40,810 bases of DNA from an uncultured Ruminococcus sp. (GCA_900752785.1 CAADWP010000074.1:1-40810); one strand, 5' to 3'. Shown: positions 22,653-34,879, numbered from the stretch's first letter. The notes: generated from the letters alone by a model not told the origin. Translations and numbers: made by a program.

Positions 22653-24767
22653 ATGTTTGAAAATTACAGGACATTTGAAACTACCTATGCAGGCAGACCG
22701 CTTATTGTTGAGACCGGCAAGACCTGCGGACTTTCCAACGGCTCGTGCTGGGTCCGCTACGGTGAAACTGTTGTAATGGCTAATGTTACTGCAAGCGCTA
22801 AACCCAGAGACGGAATAGACTTCTTTCCGCTCTCCGTTGACTATGAGGAAAGACTTTACTCCGTGGGAAAAATTCCCGGCTCATTTACAAAGCGAGAGGG
22901 TAAGCCCTCCGAAAAGGCTATCCTGACCTCTCGCTGCGTTGACAGACCTATCCGTCCCCTTTTCCCAAAAGATATGAGAAACGACGTTTCAGTCGTTATG
23001 ACTGTTCTTGCTGTCGAGCCTGACAACTCCCCTGAGATCACGGGCATGATCGCTACATCTATCGCCATCTCGATTTCCGATATTCCGTGGAACGGTCCTA
23101 TCGCAGGCATTAACGTAGGTCTTGTTGACGGCGAGATCGTTCTTAACCCTACACTTGAGCAGAGAGCAAAAACCGATCTCACGCTTACCGTTGCAGGTAC
23201 TGCCGAAAAAATTGTTATGATCGAGGCGGGAGCAAACGAGGTTCCCGAGGATACGATGCTTGACGCCATTCTCAAGGGTCATGAGGAAATCAAAAAAATG
23301 GTCGCCTTTATCAATGATATCCGCGCTCAGATAGGCAAGCCCAAGTTCACTTTTGAATCTCAGGAAGTTGACCACGATATGTTTGACGCTATCGAGGAAT
23401 TTGCTGCCGACCGCGTTAAACTCGCTCTTGATACGAACGATAAAAACATACGCGACGAACGCCTTGCTCCGATCGTGGATGATATTCATGCCAAATTTGA
23501 CGAGATATACCCCGAGCAGATCCCCATGATCGACGAGTGCATCTATAAGCTGCAAAAGAAAATCGTCCGCACATGGCTCTACGAGGGCAAGCGCGTTGAC
23601 GGCAGAGGAATTGATGAGATCCGTCCCCTTGCTGCAGAGGTAGGCGTTCTTCCAAGAGTTCACGGTTCGGGTCTTTTCACAAGAGGTCAGACTCAGGTTC
23701 TCACTATCGCAACTCTTGGTCCTGTAAGCGACGCTCAGAAGATCGACGGTCTGGATGAGGAAGATTCAAAAAGATATATGCATCAGTACAACTTCCCGAG
23801 CTACTCTGTCGGCGAAACAAAACCCTCCAGAGGTCCCGGACGCCGAGAGATAGGTCACGGCGCTCTTGCCGAAAGAGCTCTCGCTCCCGTTATTCCCTCA
23901 GTTGAAGAATTTCCCTATGCTCTCAGACTTGTTTCCGAAGTTCTTTCGTCCAACGGCTCTACTTCGCAGGGATCCATATGCGGCTCCACACTTGCCCTTA
24001 TGGATGCAGGCGTTCCGATCAAAGCCCCCGTTGCAGGTATCTCCTGCGGTCTTATTACTCTCCCCGACAGCGATGAATTTATGACAATGGTCGATATTCA
24101 GGGTCTTGAAGATTTCTTCGGCGATATGGATTTCAAGGTCGGCGGTACTCATAAAGGTATCACTGCTATTCAGGTTGATATCAAGGTTGACGGTCTTACT
24201 CCCGCTATTATCAAGCAGGCTTTTGAAAAGACAAGAAAAGCCCGTCTTTACATCCTCGACGAGATCATGCTCAAGGCTATCCCCGAATACAGACCTACCG
24301 TAAACAAATATGCTCCGAAAATGCTTCAGACTAAGATTCCTGTTGACAAGATACGCGAAGTAATCGGTCAGGGCGGTAAGGTTATTCAGAAGATCTCCGC
24401 AGACTGTGATGTAAAGATAGATATAAACGATGACGGAAATGTATTTATAAGCGGTATAAATGCGGAAAATGTCAACAAAGCGCTCCAGATAATCCATACT
24501 ATCGCTAACGACCCGGAGGTAGGCGCTATCTATATGGGTAAGGTCGTAAGGATCATGGATTTCGGCGCATTCGTTGAGATCGCTCCCGGAAAGGACGGAC
24601 TTGTCCATATATCCAAGCTCGATAAGCAGAGGGTTGAGAAGGTCGAGGATGTTGTCTCTATCGGCGACGAGATCGCTGTCAAGGTCATCGAGATCGACCG
24701 TCAGGGCAGGATCAATCTCTCACGCAGGGACGCTCTTGCAGAGATAGAAGCAAAGAAAAACAAGTAA
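22653..24767 (+). CDS. pnp: Polynucleotide phosphorylase
   Basis: 3'-5' exoribonuclease (704 aa) that degrades RNA with phosphate and works in mRNA turnover. Two RNase PH domains are visible (N-terminal, with FPLSVDYEERLYSVGKIPGSFTKREG; second, with GLFTRGQTQVLT and the catalytic-site GSTLALMDAGVPI region), then a KH domain (IREVIGQGGKVIQKI, GxxG loop) and a C-terminal S1 domain (MGKVVRIMDFGAFVEIAPGKDGLVHISKL). Length is standard. The ATG at 22653 follows CAGGAGG. Located downstream of rpsO as in many bacteria. A hairpin in its leader may control it. Confidence 0.98.
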   Translation: MFENYRTFETTYAGRPLIVETGKTCGLSNGSCWVRYGETVVMANVTASAKPRDGIDFFPLSVDYEERLYSVGKIPGSFTKREGKPSEKAILTSRCVDRPIRPLFPKDMRNDVSVVMTVLAVEPDNSPEITGMIATSIAISISDIPWNGPIAGINVGLVDGEIVLNPTLEQRAKTDLTLTVAGTAEKIVMIEAGANEVPEDTMLDAILKGHEEIKKMVAFINDIRAQIGKPKFTFESQEVDHDMFDAIEEFAADRVKLALDTNDKNIRDERLAPIVDDIHAKFDEIYPEQIPMIDECIYKLQKKIVRTWLYEGKRVDGRGIDEIRPLAAEVGVLPRVHGSGLFTRGQTQVLTIATLGPVSDAQKIDGLDEEDSKRYMHQYNFPSYSVGETKPSRGPGRREIGHGALAERALAPVIPSVEEFPYALRLVSEVLSSNGSTSQGSICGSTLALMDAGVPIKAPVAGISCGLITLPDSDEFMTMVDIQGLEDFFGDMDFKVGGTHKGITAIQVDIKVDGLTPAIIKQAFEKTRKARLYILDEIMLKAIPEYRPTVNKYAPKMLQTKIPVDKIREVIGQGGKVIQKISADCDVKIDINDDGNVFISGINAENVNKALQIIHTIANDPEVGAIYMGKVVRIMDFGAFVEIAPGKDGLVHISKLDKQRVEKVEDVVSIGDEIAVKVIEIDRQGRINLSRRDALAEIEAKKNK

Positions 24768-24899
24768 TATATATAAGTGCCTCGCACATCCGCACGCTGA
24801 CGCGTGCTCCGTGCGTATCGGCAAATAGCATACGCCAAAAGATTTTATCGTTTTCTATAATAAAAGGTCACCACGAAAGACCGGTATCAATATAGAAGT

Positions 24900-24935
24900 A
24901 ATGCCCGAGAAGATTATCATTTCTTCTCGGGCATT
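24900..24935. terminator. Shared terminator between pnp and the SUKH gene
   Basis: A perfect 13-bp stem, ATGCCCGAGAAGA/TCTTCTCGGGCAT, lies in the 207-bp gap between two convergent genes and could end transcripts from both sides. It lacks a long T run on either strand. The rest of the gap holds nothing I can name. Confidence 0.6.
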
Positions 24936-24974
24936 TATGCGTATCGGACAGATGAATTAGAAGTTTTAGTTTGT

Positions 24975-26048
24975 TTAATCCATATAGCTTTTAATCTTGC
25001 TTATATAAGCATTCAATTCATCATCTTCAAATTCCCCTTCCAGAAAAATCCATATATTATCGGAAAGTAATGTCGTAAGGTCTACGAAATCTGTTTCTTC
25101 GCCGTGGTCGTTTGTAATGATATTTCCATTATCACGATTAAGGAGAATTACCTCTCCGTCACCGAGTCTGTCTCCTATATACAAATAATGCTTTATATCT
25201 CCCCATTCCCACTCGGTAGAGATATATCTTTCGATACATTCAAGTGAATTGATAGCAAAATTGCCAGCAGAAAGGTCAAAGCCATTTGTAAATAAAAACA
25301 GTGTTTTTAATTCGTCTGTTAACTTTACGTTATTCCTTGTCTCAAATTCTTCTATGTCGTTAGCAGAAACAGGCTCATAAAATTGTAGACTTACATAGTC
25401 AGGATACTTTTTGGCAAGGCTGATAAGCAGATTCATTTCTTCAGCAAATGGAGCGTTTTCGGGGATAACAACAGAATCAAGCGCTTGTTTTTTCGGCGGA
25501 ATATAAGGAGTTTCAAGTTTACTTGGAGCTTTGACAGCTTTTATCTGCGGTTTCGATTCTTCCTTAGGTTCAGGCGCAGGCAATAAAGCAGGAGCTGCCT
25601 TGATATTTGCCGCGTCTTCATTCGGGTGAAGGCTTATAAGTTGTTTAAATTCTTCAAAATCATTCTGGAACAACGTTTCAAGGTCTTTATTATCGCCATA
25701 AATAAGATTTTTATTTCTGGCGCAAAGCATTTTTACAATGGTATCAATATTTTTCTCATCTTTGACAAATAACAGTTGAGCATGGCCGTCAGAGACGCGC
25801 GCAAAAATATAAATCCTTCCAAATGCTTTCTTGGAGTTAATCCATAATATTTCAGAAATTGGTAAGATTATCGGCATATTGTATGATACGATATAATGTT
25901 CACCTATATCCATATCATCAATTGACTGAAAATTTACGGAATCAGCATCAAGCTTTTCTTTGTCTGTATTATAGCGTTTCATTGCACGCATCACATCATC
26001 GACTATGCTTGCGTCTTTGCTTCGCCATATTTTCTGATATCTTGTCAT
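24975..26048 (-). CDS. SUKH (SMI1/KNR4) domain protein with an extra N-terminal domain
   Basis: A cytoplasmic protein (357 aa). Residues of about 205-357 form a SUKH domain (EPVSANDIEEFETRNNVKLTDELKTLFLFTNGFDL, then YIGDRLGDGEVILLNRDNG). That family includes many toxin-immunity proteins. Residues 1-130 are a different alpha/beta domain (HYIVSYNMPIILPISEILWINSKKAFGRIYIFAR) that I cannot name with certainty. The two are joined by a Pro/Ala/Lys-rich linker (about 148-195). No toxin gene is adjacent, so a defence or immunity role is not supported by the context. The ATG at 26048 follows AAGGAGGG. Its promoter is at 26087-26115. Confidence 0.82.
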   Translation of the reverse strand: MTRYQKIWRSKDASIVDDVMRAMKRYNTDKEKLDADSVNFQSIDDMDIGEHYIVSYNMPIILPISEILWINSKKAFGRIYIFARVSDGHAQLLFVKDEKNIDTIVKMLCARNKNLIYGDNKDLETLFQNDFEEFKQLISLHPNEDAANIKAAPALLPAPEPKEESKPQIKAVKAPSKLETPYIPPKKQALDSVVIPENAPFAEEMNLLISLAKKYPDYVSLQFYEPVSANDIEEFETRNNVKLTDELKTLFLFTNGFDLSAGNFAINSLECIERYISTEWEWGDIKHYLYIGDRLGDGEVILLNRDNGNIITNDHGEETDFVDLTTLLSDNIWIFLEGEFEDDELNAYISKIKSYMD

Positions 26049-26086
26049 TTTTCCCTCCTTAAAAATTCTGATTTATCGTTTTTCTG

Positions 26087-26115
26087 ATTATAGCACATCA
26101 GTAGCGAAAAGTCAA
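26087..26115 (-). promoter_or_regulatory. Promoter of the SUKH-domain gene
   Basis: On the minus strand TTGACT (26110-26115) precedes TATAAT (26087-26092) by 17 bp. Confidence 0.78.
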
Positions 26116-26129
26116 TAACACAAGAAACG

Positions 26130-26167
26130 CAAAGACACTTCTGACATAAATATCAAAAGTGCCTTTG
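26130..26167 (-). terminator. Terminator of the V-ATPase operon
   Basis: On the minus strand CAAAGGCACTT pairs with AAGTGTCTTTG (one G-U pair), followed by CGTTTCTTG, about 47 bp after the subunit D stop codon. Confidence 0.8.
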
Positions 26168-26213
26168 TAATACTTCTATTTAGCTACCCGACTAACGAAG
26201 TGACTTTTTATTT

Positions 26214-26864
26214 TTAACTATAATTATGTTTCTGCTTCAACACCATATCCTTTACTTTCATAAGAGAAGTGGTGGTGCTTCTTTCGTTTTCAGAGAGCTT
26301 CATTGTGATGTATTTGATCGTCTCCTCATAATCGGGAATCATAATATGCTCCAGAGCATTCACACGGCGGCGCGTCTTTTCGATTTCGTCCGCCATAAGC
26401 TGACATGCCTTCTCAACCTCGGCAAGATGTATCATCTTCGGAAAAACCGCACCGAGAGCGCTTACCGCTCCGTCTAAGTCAATGGAAGTAAACGCTGTTC
26501 CGTAAGAATAAACGTCATTCTCATTATCGGTTCGGTATTTAGGCTGAAATACGGGTATATATACGCTCATAACATTTTTTTCGCTTACCTCAAGCTCAAC
26601 CTCCTGCTTTGGCAGCATCAGCGCAGTTTCAAGCGCTTCTCTCTGCATTACCGACCCCGCTACAGCCATATATCTGTTTGCCTCGGATATACCGGCTTCA
26701 ACCTCTGCACGGAGAGCACGGTTCTCCTTTATCATGCCCATAAACTGTCTCATCAGCTCATCGCGTTTATCCTTTAGCAGCTTATGTCCGCGGCGTGCAG
26801 AGGCAAGCTTCTTTTTCAGCTTTGTAAGCTCCATTCGCGTAGGATTTACATTTAATCGTGCCAA
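26214..26864 (-). CDS. ntpD: V-type ATPase subunit D
   Basis: Central-shaft subunit (216 aa) of the rotary V-type ATPase, which turns inside the A3B3 head. It is almost wholly helical: an N-terminal coiled coil (NVNPTRMELTKLKKKLASARRGHKLLKDKRDELMRQF), a short middle domain and a C-terminal helix (RRRVNALEHIMIPDYEETIKYITMKL). The family motif NPTRMEL near the N-terminus and the RRVNALE block are clear. It is the last gene of the nine-gene operon, 42 bp after subunit B. A terminator follows. Confidence 0.96.
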   Translation of the reverse strand: MARLNVNPTRMELTKLKKKLASARRGHKLLKDKRDELMRQFMGMIKENRALRAEVEAGISEANRYMAVAGSVMQREALETALMLPKQEVELEVSEKNVMSVYIPVFQPKYRTDNENDVYSYGTAFTSIDLDGAVSALGAVFPKMIHLAEVEKACQLMADEIEKTRRRVNALEHIMIPDYEETIKYITMKLSENERSTTTSLMKVKDMVLKQKHNYS

Positions 26865-26906
26865 TTTATCAACTCCAATTCATTCGGAACTTGTTCCATA
26901 GGCTGC

Positions 26907-28274
26907 TCAATCGTAATATTTAAGAAGATATTCCTCTCTTATACGGCGAAGCTCGCTTCTGGGAAGAAGCTTAAGCAGCTCCCAGCCAATTTCCAGAGTA
27001 TCCTCGATGCTGCGGTTATTCTCAAATCCCTGTGATACATATTTTTTTTCAAACTCATCCGCAAACTTAGCATAGATCAGATCAGTCGGAGTAAGCGCTG
27101 CCTCTCCAAGCACGACCATAAGCTCCTTTGCATCCTTTCCGCGCGCATAAGCGGAGAAAAGCTGGTTCATCGTATCGGAATGATCGGCACGCGTTTTTCC
27201 TTCTCCGATTCCCTTATCCTTTAATCTCGAAAGAGACGGAAGAACGTCTATCGGCGGATTTATTCCCTTGCGGTAAAGCTCACGCGAAAGAATTATCTGC
27301 CCCTCGGTAATATAACCGGTAAGATCGGGGATCGGATGAGTTTTATCGTCTTCGGGCATTGTAAGGATCGGAACCATAGTGATGCTTCCCTCCTTGCCGT
27401 CCTGTCTTCCGGCGCGCTCGTAAAGCGAGGCAAGATCGGTATACATATATCCCGGATATCCTCGCCGTCCAGGAACTTCCTTTCTTGCGGCGGAGACCTC
27501 GCGGAGAGCGTCGGCATAGTTCGTAATATCGGTAAGAATTACAAGTACGTGCATCCCCTTTTCAAACGCAAGATACTCAGCCGCAGTCAAAGCCATTTTA
27601 GGAGTAGCAAGGCGCTCGATAGCCGAATCGTTTGCAAGATTAATGAAAAGCACGGTTCTGTCAAGCGCACCGGTAGATTTAAAGCTCTGAACAAAATATT
27701 CGGATTCTTCAAATGTTATTCCCATTGCTGCAAAGACAACGGCAAACTGCTCGTTTGTTCCTCTTACCTTAGCCTGACGGGCGATCTGTGCCGCAAGCTG
27801 AGCGTGAGGAAGTCCGCTCGCCGAAAAGATCGGAAGCTTCTGTCCTCTTACAAGAGTATTTAACCCGTCAATGGCGGAAACTCCCGTTTGAATAAACTCC
27901 TGCGGATATTTTCTTGCAACAGGATTCATGGGGAGACCGTTTACATCAAGACGCATCTCGGGAATTATCTCAGGACCTCCGTCTATAGGCTGACCCATAC
28001 CGTCAAAAACTCGTCCAAGCATATCCTCCGAAACGCCAAGCTCCATCTGATGTCCCGAAAAAACTACGCTGCTGTCTTTAAGATTAATGCCTGCGGCGTT
28101 TTCAAAAAGCTGAACAAGCGCGTTGGTACCGTCTATTTCAAGCACACGGCAGCGCCTTTTTTCACCGTTTGCAAGGCGTATGTCGGCAAGCTCTCCGTAG
28201 GTCACATTTTCTACGTTTTTAACAAGCAGCAGAGGACCCGCCGCTTCTTCAATTGTTCTGTATTCTCTTGGCAT
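26907..28274 (-). CDS. ntpB: V-type ATPase subunit B
   Basis: Non-catalytic head subunit (455 aa). It has the beta-barrel start ([24 protein letters not shown]) and a nucleotide-binding fold in which the P-loop is replaced by [18 protein letters not shown], as expected for the non-catalytic subunit. [14 protein letters not shown] and [23 protein letters not shown], which supplies the arginine region at the catalytic interface, are present. Its ATG overlaps the end of subunit A by one base, so the two are translationally coupled. Confidence 0.97.
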   Translation of the reverse strand: MPREYRTIEEAAGPLLLVKNVENVTYGELADIRLANGEKRRCRVLEIDGTNALVQLFENAAGINLKDSSVVFSGHQMELGVSEDMLGRVFDGMGQPIDGGPEIIPEMRLDVNGLPMNPVARKYPQEFIQTGVSAIDGLNTLVRGQKLPIFSASGLPHAQLAAQIARQAKVRGTNEQFAVVFAAMGITFEESEYFVQSFKSTGALDRTVLFINLANDSAIERLATPKMALTAAEYLAFEKGMHVLVILTDITNYADALREVSAARKEVPGRRGYPGYMYTDLASLYERAGRQDGKEGSITMVPILTMPEDDKTHPIPDLTGYITEGQIILSRELYRKGINPPIDVLPSLSRLKDKGIGEGKTRADHSDTMNQLFSAYARGKDAKELMVVLGEAALTPTDLIYAKFADEFEKKYVSQGFENNRSIEDTLEIGWELLKLLPRSELRRIREEYLLKYYD

Positions 28275-30043
28275 CAGTCCTGCTCCTTTCTGAGAAGTTC
28301 GTCAACAGAGGAGGAAATTTCAACGGTAAGCTTTCCGAATTCTTCATCTGTACGGCTCTCTTCTATATATTTGAATCGTCCGATTTTTTCTCTTACCGGC
28401 AATGCCGCGAGATCTTCAATATCTGCGCCTTTTTTCAGCGCCTCCGCAGCCTCGTCGTTAAAAGCAAGAATAAGCTTCATCATATAAAGCTGCTTTTTTA
28501 AGCTTGTATAGGTATCCACCTCATGGAATGCAAGCTGGTGAAGAAAATCCTCGCGTATAGAGCGCGCGGTTTCCATTTTTAAACGATCCGACGCGGAAAG
28601 AGCATCCATACCGATAAGCTTTACGATCTCTTTCAGTTCGGCTTCTTCATGAAGAATCTCCATAAAGCGCGCTCTGTCCTTCATCCAGTCGGCGGAAACA
28701 TTATTATCATACCAATCCGCAAGCGAATCGGCATAAAGAGAATAGCTGCTCAGCCAGTTGATCGCAGGAAAGTGCCTTTGATAGGCAAGATTTGAATCAA
28801 GCCCCCAGAACACCTTTACAATTCGCAGAGTAGCCTGCGACACAGGCTCGGAGATGTCGCCTCCGGGAGGAGATACCGCGCCGATAACGGAAAGCGCTCC
28901 CTCGCGCCCCTCGCTTCCGGTAGAAATAACGCGTCCGGCACGTTCATAAAACTGTGCGAGACGGCTTCCAAGATAGGCAGGATATCCCTCATCGCCGGGC
29001 ATTTCTTCAAGACGTCCCGACATTTCACGGAGAGCCTCTGCCCAGCGTGATGTGGAATCAGCCATAAGCGCCACGGAATATCCCATATCACGGTAATATT
29101 CGGCAATCGTGATTCCCGTATAAACGGAAGCTTCACGGGCTGCAACAGGCATATCGGAGGTATTAGCTATAAGCACCGTGCGCTCCATGAGCGATTTTCC
29201 CGTATTCGGGTCGATAAGCTCGGGAAATTCGTTAAGAACGTCGGTCATCTCGTTTCCGCGTTCGCCGCAGCCGATGTATACAATAATGTCCGCATCCGCC
29301 CATTTTGCAAGCTGATGCTGAGTAACGGTCTTTCCGCTTCCAAAAGGTCCGGGAATAGCCGCTACGCCGCCCTTTGCGATAGGGAACAGACAGTCGACTA
29401 CTCGCTGTCCCGTAACAAGAGGCATATCGGGAGAAAGCTTTTTCTTATATACTCTGCCGCGGCGGACAGGCCATTTCTGAATAAGAGTCAGCTCCTTGTC
29501 GCCCTTTTCTGTTTCAATTATACAAACTGTCTCGTCAGCGCAGAATTCCCCTTCTGAGATCTTCTTTACCGTTCCCTCGACGCCGTTCGGAACCATTATC
29601 TTATGAAGAACTATGTCCGTTTCCGGAACTGTTCCTATAATGTCGCCGCCGACAATTCTATCGCCGGCTTTAACGGACGGAGTAAAGCTCCACTTCGTTT
29701 CTCTTTTAAGTGAAGGAACCTCCGCGCCTCTTTGAAGATTGTTTCCGCAAAGTTTTCTTATACCGTCCAAAGGACGCTGAATTCCGTCAAAAATACTGCC
29801 TATAAGTCCCGGACCAAGCTCAACGCTCATAGGCTCTCCGGTCGATTCAACCAATTCGCCTGTACCGAGTCCCGCCGTTTCCTCATATACCTGTATAGAC
29901 GCTCTGTCGCCGTGCATTTCGATTATCTCGCCAATAAGCCTCTTACTGCTTACGCGTACCACGTCAAACATATTCGCGTCTCTCATTCCCTCGGCAACAA
30001 CAAGGGGTCCTGAAATTTTTACTATTGTACCTTTACTGCTCAT
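28274..30043 (-). CDS. ntpA: V-type ATPase catalytic subunit A
   Basis: Catalytic head subunit (589 aa) that hydrolyses or makes ATP. The Walker A loop is GPFGSGKT (232-239), followed by [17 protein letters not shown] and the Walker B region [18 protein letters not shown]. The insertion typical of V/A-type A subunits (the non-homologous region, about residues 115-190, with [22 protein letters not shown]) is present and separates it from F-type beta. A 49-bp gap to subunit F is the widest interruption in the middle of the operon and holds a perfect palindrome. Confidence 0.98.
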   Translation of the reverse strand: MSSKGTIVKISGPLVVAEGMRDANMFDVVRVSSKRLIGEIIEMHGDRASIQVYEETAGLGTGELVESTGEPMSVELGPGLIGSIFDGIQRPLDGIRKLCGNNLQRGAEVPSLKRETKWSFTPSVKAGDRIVGGDIIGTVPETDIVLHKIMVPNGVEGTVKKISEGEFCADETVCIIETEKGDKELTLIQKWPVRRGRVYKKKLSPDMPLVTGQRVVDCLFPIAKGGVAAIPGPFGSGKTVTQHQLAKWADADIIVYIGCGERGNEMTDVLNEFPELIDPNTGKSLMERTVLIANTSDMPVAAREASVYTGITIAEYYRDMGYSVALMADSTSRWAEALREMSGRLEEMPGDEGYPAYLGSRLAQFYERAGRVISTGSEGREGALSVIGAVSPPGGDISEPVSQATLRIVKVFWGLDSNLAYQRHFPAINWLSSYSLYADSLADWYDNNVSADWMKDRARFMEILHEEAELKEIVKLIGMDALSASDRLKMETARSIREDFLHQLAFHEVDTYTSLKKQLYMMKLILAFNDEAAEALKKGADIEDLAALPVREKIGRFKYIEESRTDEEFGKLTVEISSSVDELLRKEQD

Positions 30044-30070
30044 TGCAGATCATTCGCCTCGCTTCTGTCA

Positions 30071-30090
30071 ATGCATAATTCATTATGCAT
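30071..30090. repeat. 20-bp perfect palindrome between subunits F and A
   Basis: ATGCATAATTCATTATGCAT reads the same on both strands (one 10-bp half inverted against the other). It fills nearly half of the F-A gap. In RNA it would form a short AT-rich hairpin, which might tune the relative output of the genes on either side. Confidence 0.75.
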
Positions 30091-30092
30091 CA

Positions 30093-30404
30093 TTAATTTA
30101 AAATATCTGAGCCGACCGCTTTTTCGACCGCCTCGTGAAGAACTCGCATTCCATCGCCCGTATTGCCCTCGATCGCAGGGATAAGAACTATGGACGGCAG
30201 ACTGCTGCTGCGGTATTTTTTTATCGTTTCGCTTACAAGCGCCGCTGCCGGCTCGGTAATGTAAATTACCGCAAATCCTCCTGCCGCAAGCTTTCCTATA
30301 AGCTTTTTTATCCTGTCAGGTTCGGTCTCGCGAAATATGGAAAGCCCCAAAGCCGCAAAGCCCGAAACGCTTGCGCTGTCTCCTATGACCGCCGCCTTAT
30401 ACAT
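30093..30404 (-). CDS. ntpG: V-type ATPase subunit F
   Basis: Small shaft-associated subunit (103 aa), called NtpG in Enterococcus and subunit F in general naming. It shows the alpha/beta fold of the family: YKAAVIGDSASVSGFAALGLSIF, then GFAVIYITEPAAALVSETI and LPSIVLIPAIEG. It binds subunit D at the base of the shaft. It begins 8 bp before the subunit C stop codon (30397), so translation is coupled. Confidence 0.93.
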   Translation of the reverse strand: MYKAAVIGDSASVSGFAALGLSIFRETEPDRIKKLIGKLAAGGFAVIYITEPAAALVSETIKKYRSSSLPSIVLIPAIEGNTGDGMRVLHEAVEKAVGSDILN

Positions 30405-31332
30405 AGAGCCTTCTCATCCTTTCCGTAACTGTTCCCCTGTCGCTGCCGCATTCTCGGCAGACCTTGATTATTCGTATATTTTTGATCTCAGCCTCTTTTG
30501 CAATATAATACGCCGCAAGAGGCTCATAGCCGAACGCATTGGAACGCGCCGTCTCTGCAAGCTCCATAAGCAGATCGTCGCACCATTTTTCAAACTGTGC
30601 GGGAGATTCTTTCAGTTTATCCGCCGCTTCACTGTAATCGGTGCTTTCAAGAAAACTCAGCAGCGCTTCCGTTCCCTCAAGAGACGCTCTTATAAGAACA
30701 TCCTTTTCAAGAGCGGTACTGCCGCAAAGCGCGGCCTCCGTAAACTGCCTTGATTTCCCCATAAGGCTGCATCTGTAGGCTGTTTTTATATCGGCGCAGA
30801 CGGTTGTAAGTTCGGCGTATTTTCGCATAAAATCGCTTCCGAGCTTTTCCGCCGCAGACTGTATCGCTTTAAGGGCTGCCGCGTCTATAAAGGAATCGGA
30901 AAGCTGACCGTCAAGCGTTTTCGTAAGCAGATCGTAAGCTTCTTCCACAGCAGTCCCGATATATTCGGGCAACTCTCCGTAATCCTTTTTAACGAGGGCG
31001 TCTGTAATAAGCCCGGGTTCAAAATTTGAGGGAAAAATAAAATAATCTGCACCGTTTTTTCCCGAAATCATCGCTTTCAGCGCCGCCTTTAAATTATGAA
31101 AATCATTTCTGTAAAGGAGGATCTTCAGTTCTTCGCTTTCGGGAGCATAGCTCCTGAGCATCTCCCACACCGCATCGAGGGAGCTATGCTCAACCTTTTT
31201 TGATTCGAGCATAGCGTTCAGCTCCGTTACAGAGCTTGCTCCGATAAGCTGTTCTATATCGCCGTGTGTAAGCAGCGAGCATTCCATTGCTCTGACTGCC
31301 GCAACCGCGTTTGCATATTCTGTACTGCTCAT
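30397..31332 (-). CDS. ntpC: V-type ATPase subunit C
   Basis: Subunit C (311 aa, the homologue of eukaryotic subunit d) joins the shaft to the membrane rotor. It is highly helical with the family start YANAVAAVRAMECSLLTHGDIEQLIGA and the later blocks LLYRNDFHNLKAALKA and FEKWCDDLLMELA. I chose the ATG at 31332, which has AGGTGA 6 nt upstream; a longer frame to 31416 would overlap subunit E by 76 bp and lacks a proper start signal. It lies 8 bp after the subunit E stop. Confidence 0.93.
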   Translation of the reverse strand: MSSTEYANAVAAVRAMECSLLTHGDIEQLIGASSVTELNAMLESKKVEHSSLDAVWEMLRSYAPESEELKILLYRNDFHNLKAALKAMISGKNGADYFIFPSNFEPGLITDALVKKDYGELPEYIGTAVEEAYDLLTKTLDGQLSDSFIDAAALKAIQSAAEKLGSDFMRKYAELTTVCADIKTAYRCSLMGKSRQFTEAALCGSTALEKDVLIRASLEGTEALLSFLESTDYSEAADKLKESPAQFEKWCDDLLMELAETARSNAFGYEPLAAYYIAKEAEIKNIRIIKVCRECGSDRGTVTERMRRLYV

Positions 31333-31340
31333 TGGATCAC

Positions 31341-31934
31341 CTACCCGAACAATACTTTGGCCGCCGTATCTCTCACGCCGTCCTTTTCGGCTTCGATAAC
31401 AGCGCGAAAGCTGCAATTTTCCGAAATGTTTCCATAAGCAAGAATAAAGCCGTCCTCTATATCAGCCGCCTCGCGGGAAAGCTTTACGCTTCCGCCCTTT
31501 GCCGCTGCGATGGACTGTATTCTGCTCTCAAAAGCTTCGGGAAGCCGTTCAAGATCGCGCTTATTCAAAGATACGATCCCGTCTCCTTTACTCATATGCT
31601 TTTCAATAAGCCTTTCAAGGAGAGAAAAATATTCCTCTGTTCCAAGCGAATGAAGTCTTTCAAGCGTTTTTTCGGCAGCAAGCTCCACCTGCTCGACCTT
31701 AAAAGCAAGAATCTTTCGCTTCATTGCCGAATCTGCCGCAGAACAGGCGTTTTCATATTCCAGCTTATTTTTTTCCGAAGCTTTTTTTCTGTATTCCTCA
31801 TATGCCGCTTCCGCCTTACGTTCAGCTTCCTCACGGATAGTCTTTATTCTGCTTTCGGCAGCGGCAATGATTCCGGCTTCGGATTCTTTCTGCTGGAGGT
31901 CGATAATATTCAGTAATTCATCAAGTCCGGACAT
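31341..31934 (-). CDS. ntpE: V-type ATPase subunit E
   Basis: Peripheral-stalk subunit (197 aa). The N-terminal half is a long coiled coil (about residues 10-85: IDLQQKESEAGIIAAAESRIKTIREEAERKAEAAYEEYRKKASEKNKL) that pairs with the small coiled-coil subunit at 34415. The C-terminal half is the globular domain that contacts the B subunit (ISLNKRDLERLPEAFESRI, GGSVKLSREAADIEDGFILAYGNI). The ATG at 31934 follows AAGGAGGG. Confidence 0.93.
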   Translation of the reverse strand: MSGLDELLNIIDLQQKESEAGIIAAAESRIKTIREEAERKAEAAYEEYRKKASEKNKLEYENACSAADSAMKRKILAFKVEQVELAAEKTLERLHSLGTEEYFSLLERLIEKHMSKGDGIVSLNKRDLERLPEAFESRIQSIAAAKGGSVKLSREAADIEDGFILAYGNISENCSFRAVIEAEKDGVRDTAAKVLFG

Positions 31935-31949
31935 CTTTCGCCCTCCTTG

Positions 31950-34389
<2,440 letters not shown>

Positions 34390-34414
34390 ATTTCATATCA
34401 CACCCCCTGAAATG

Positions 34415-34723
34415 TTAAAAATATTTTGCGATTATCGCATCAGCAGCCTTTTCCATATTGCTGTCGGCAATCGTGGAAAGCTCCTTTAGCTTCATACGGC
34501 ACTCATTTTCCGCATTTTCCGTATAAGATGCAAGCTTAGCCAAATAGTCGGCTTTCTCCTTTTCGGATTCCGCAGCAGCTTCACTAAGCTTTTTCTGAAC
34601 GGTATGCGCCGAGCTTCCTACCGCACTGTTTATCATATTCTCGCTGCGCTGCCTTGCTTCGGCTGTTTTTCTGCCTGACTCGGCCTCAGCCTCAAGAATC
34701 TTCTTTACTGCTTCAGACGCCAT
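34415..34723 (-). CDS. ntpF: V-type ATPase peripheral-stalk coiled-coil subunit (G/H type)
   Basis: A small protein (102 aa) that is almost wholly coiled coil (KKILEAEAESGRKTAEARQRSENMINSAV, KKLSEAAAESEKEKADYLAKL) and ends in a helix with ADAIIAKYF. Its position before subunit I matches NtpF of Enterococcus hirae, which forms the peripheral stalk with subunit E. The ATG at 34723 follows CAGGAGG. It is the first gene of the operon ntpFIKECGABD; no NtpH or NtpJ follows subunit D. Confidence 0.88.
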   Translation of the reverse strand: MASEAVKKILEAEAESGRKTAEARQRSENMINSAVGSSAHTVQKKLSEAAAESEKEKADYLAKLASYTENAENECRMKLKELSTIADSNMEKAADAIIAKYF

Positions 34724-34850
34724 TTCAATCCTCCTGTCACTTTAAGCAGCCCATAAAAAGCCTATTCTGACAAAATTTCTAAAGGCTGCCTGTATTTTTA
34801 AAGAAGAGCTGATTGATTCAATGGTTTGACCGATGAATCATCATATTGCC

Positions 34851-34879
34851 ATTTTACCATGAAAAACTATTTATTGCAA
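34851..34879 (-). promoter_or_regulatory. Promoter of the V-ATPase operon
   Basis: On the minus strand TTGCAA (34874-34879) precedes TAAAAT (34851-34856) by 17 bp. It is the only good candidate upstream of the nine-gene operon. Confidence 0.7.

Noticed and set aside
24768..24899. Possible family A or B repeat in the pnp downstream gap
   Set aside because: It shares only short GC-rich words with the repeats and lacks the central hairpin and termini.
24975..26048. Toxin-immunity or anti-phage module around the SUKH protein
   Set aside because: No toxin, secretion or defence gene is adjacent; the neighbours are pnp and the V-ATPase operon.
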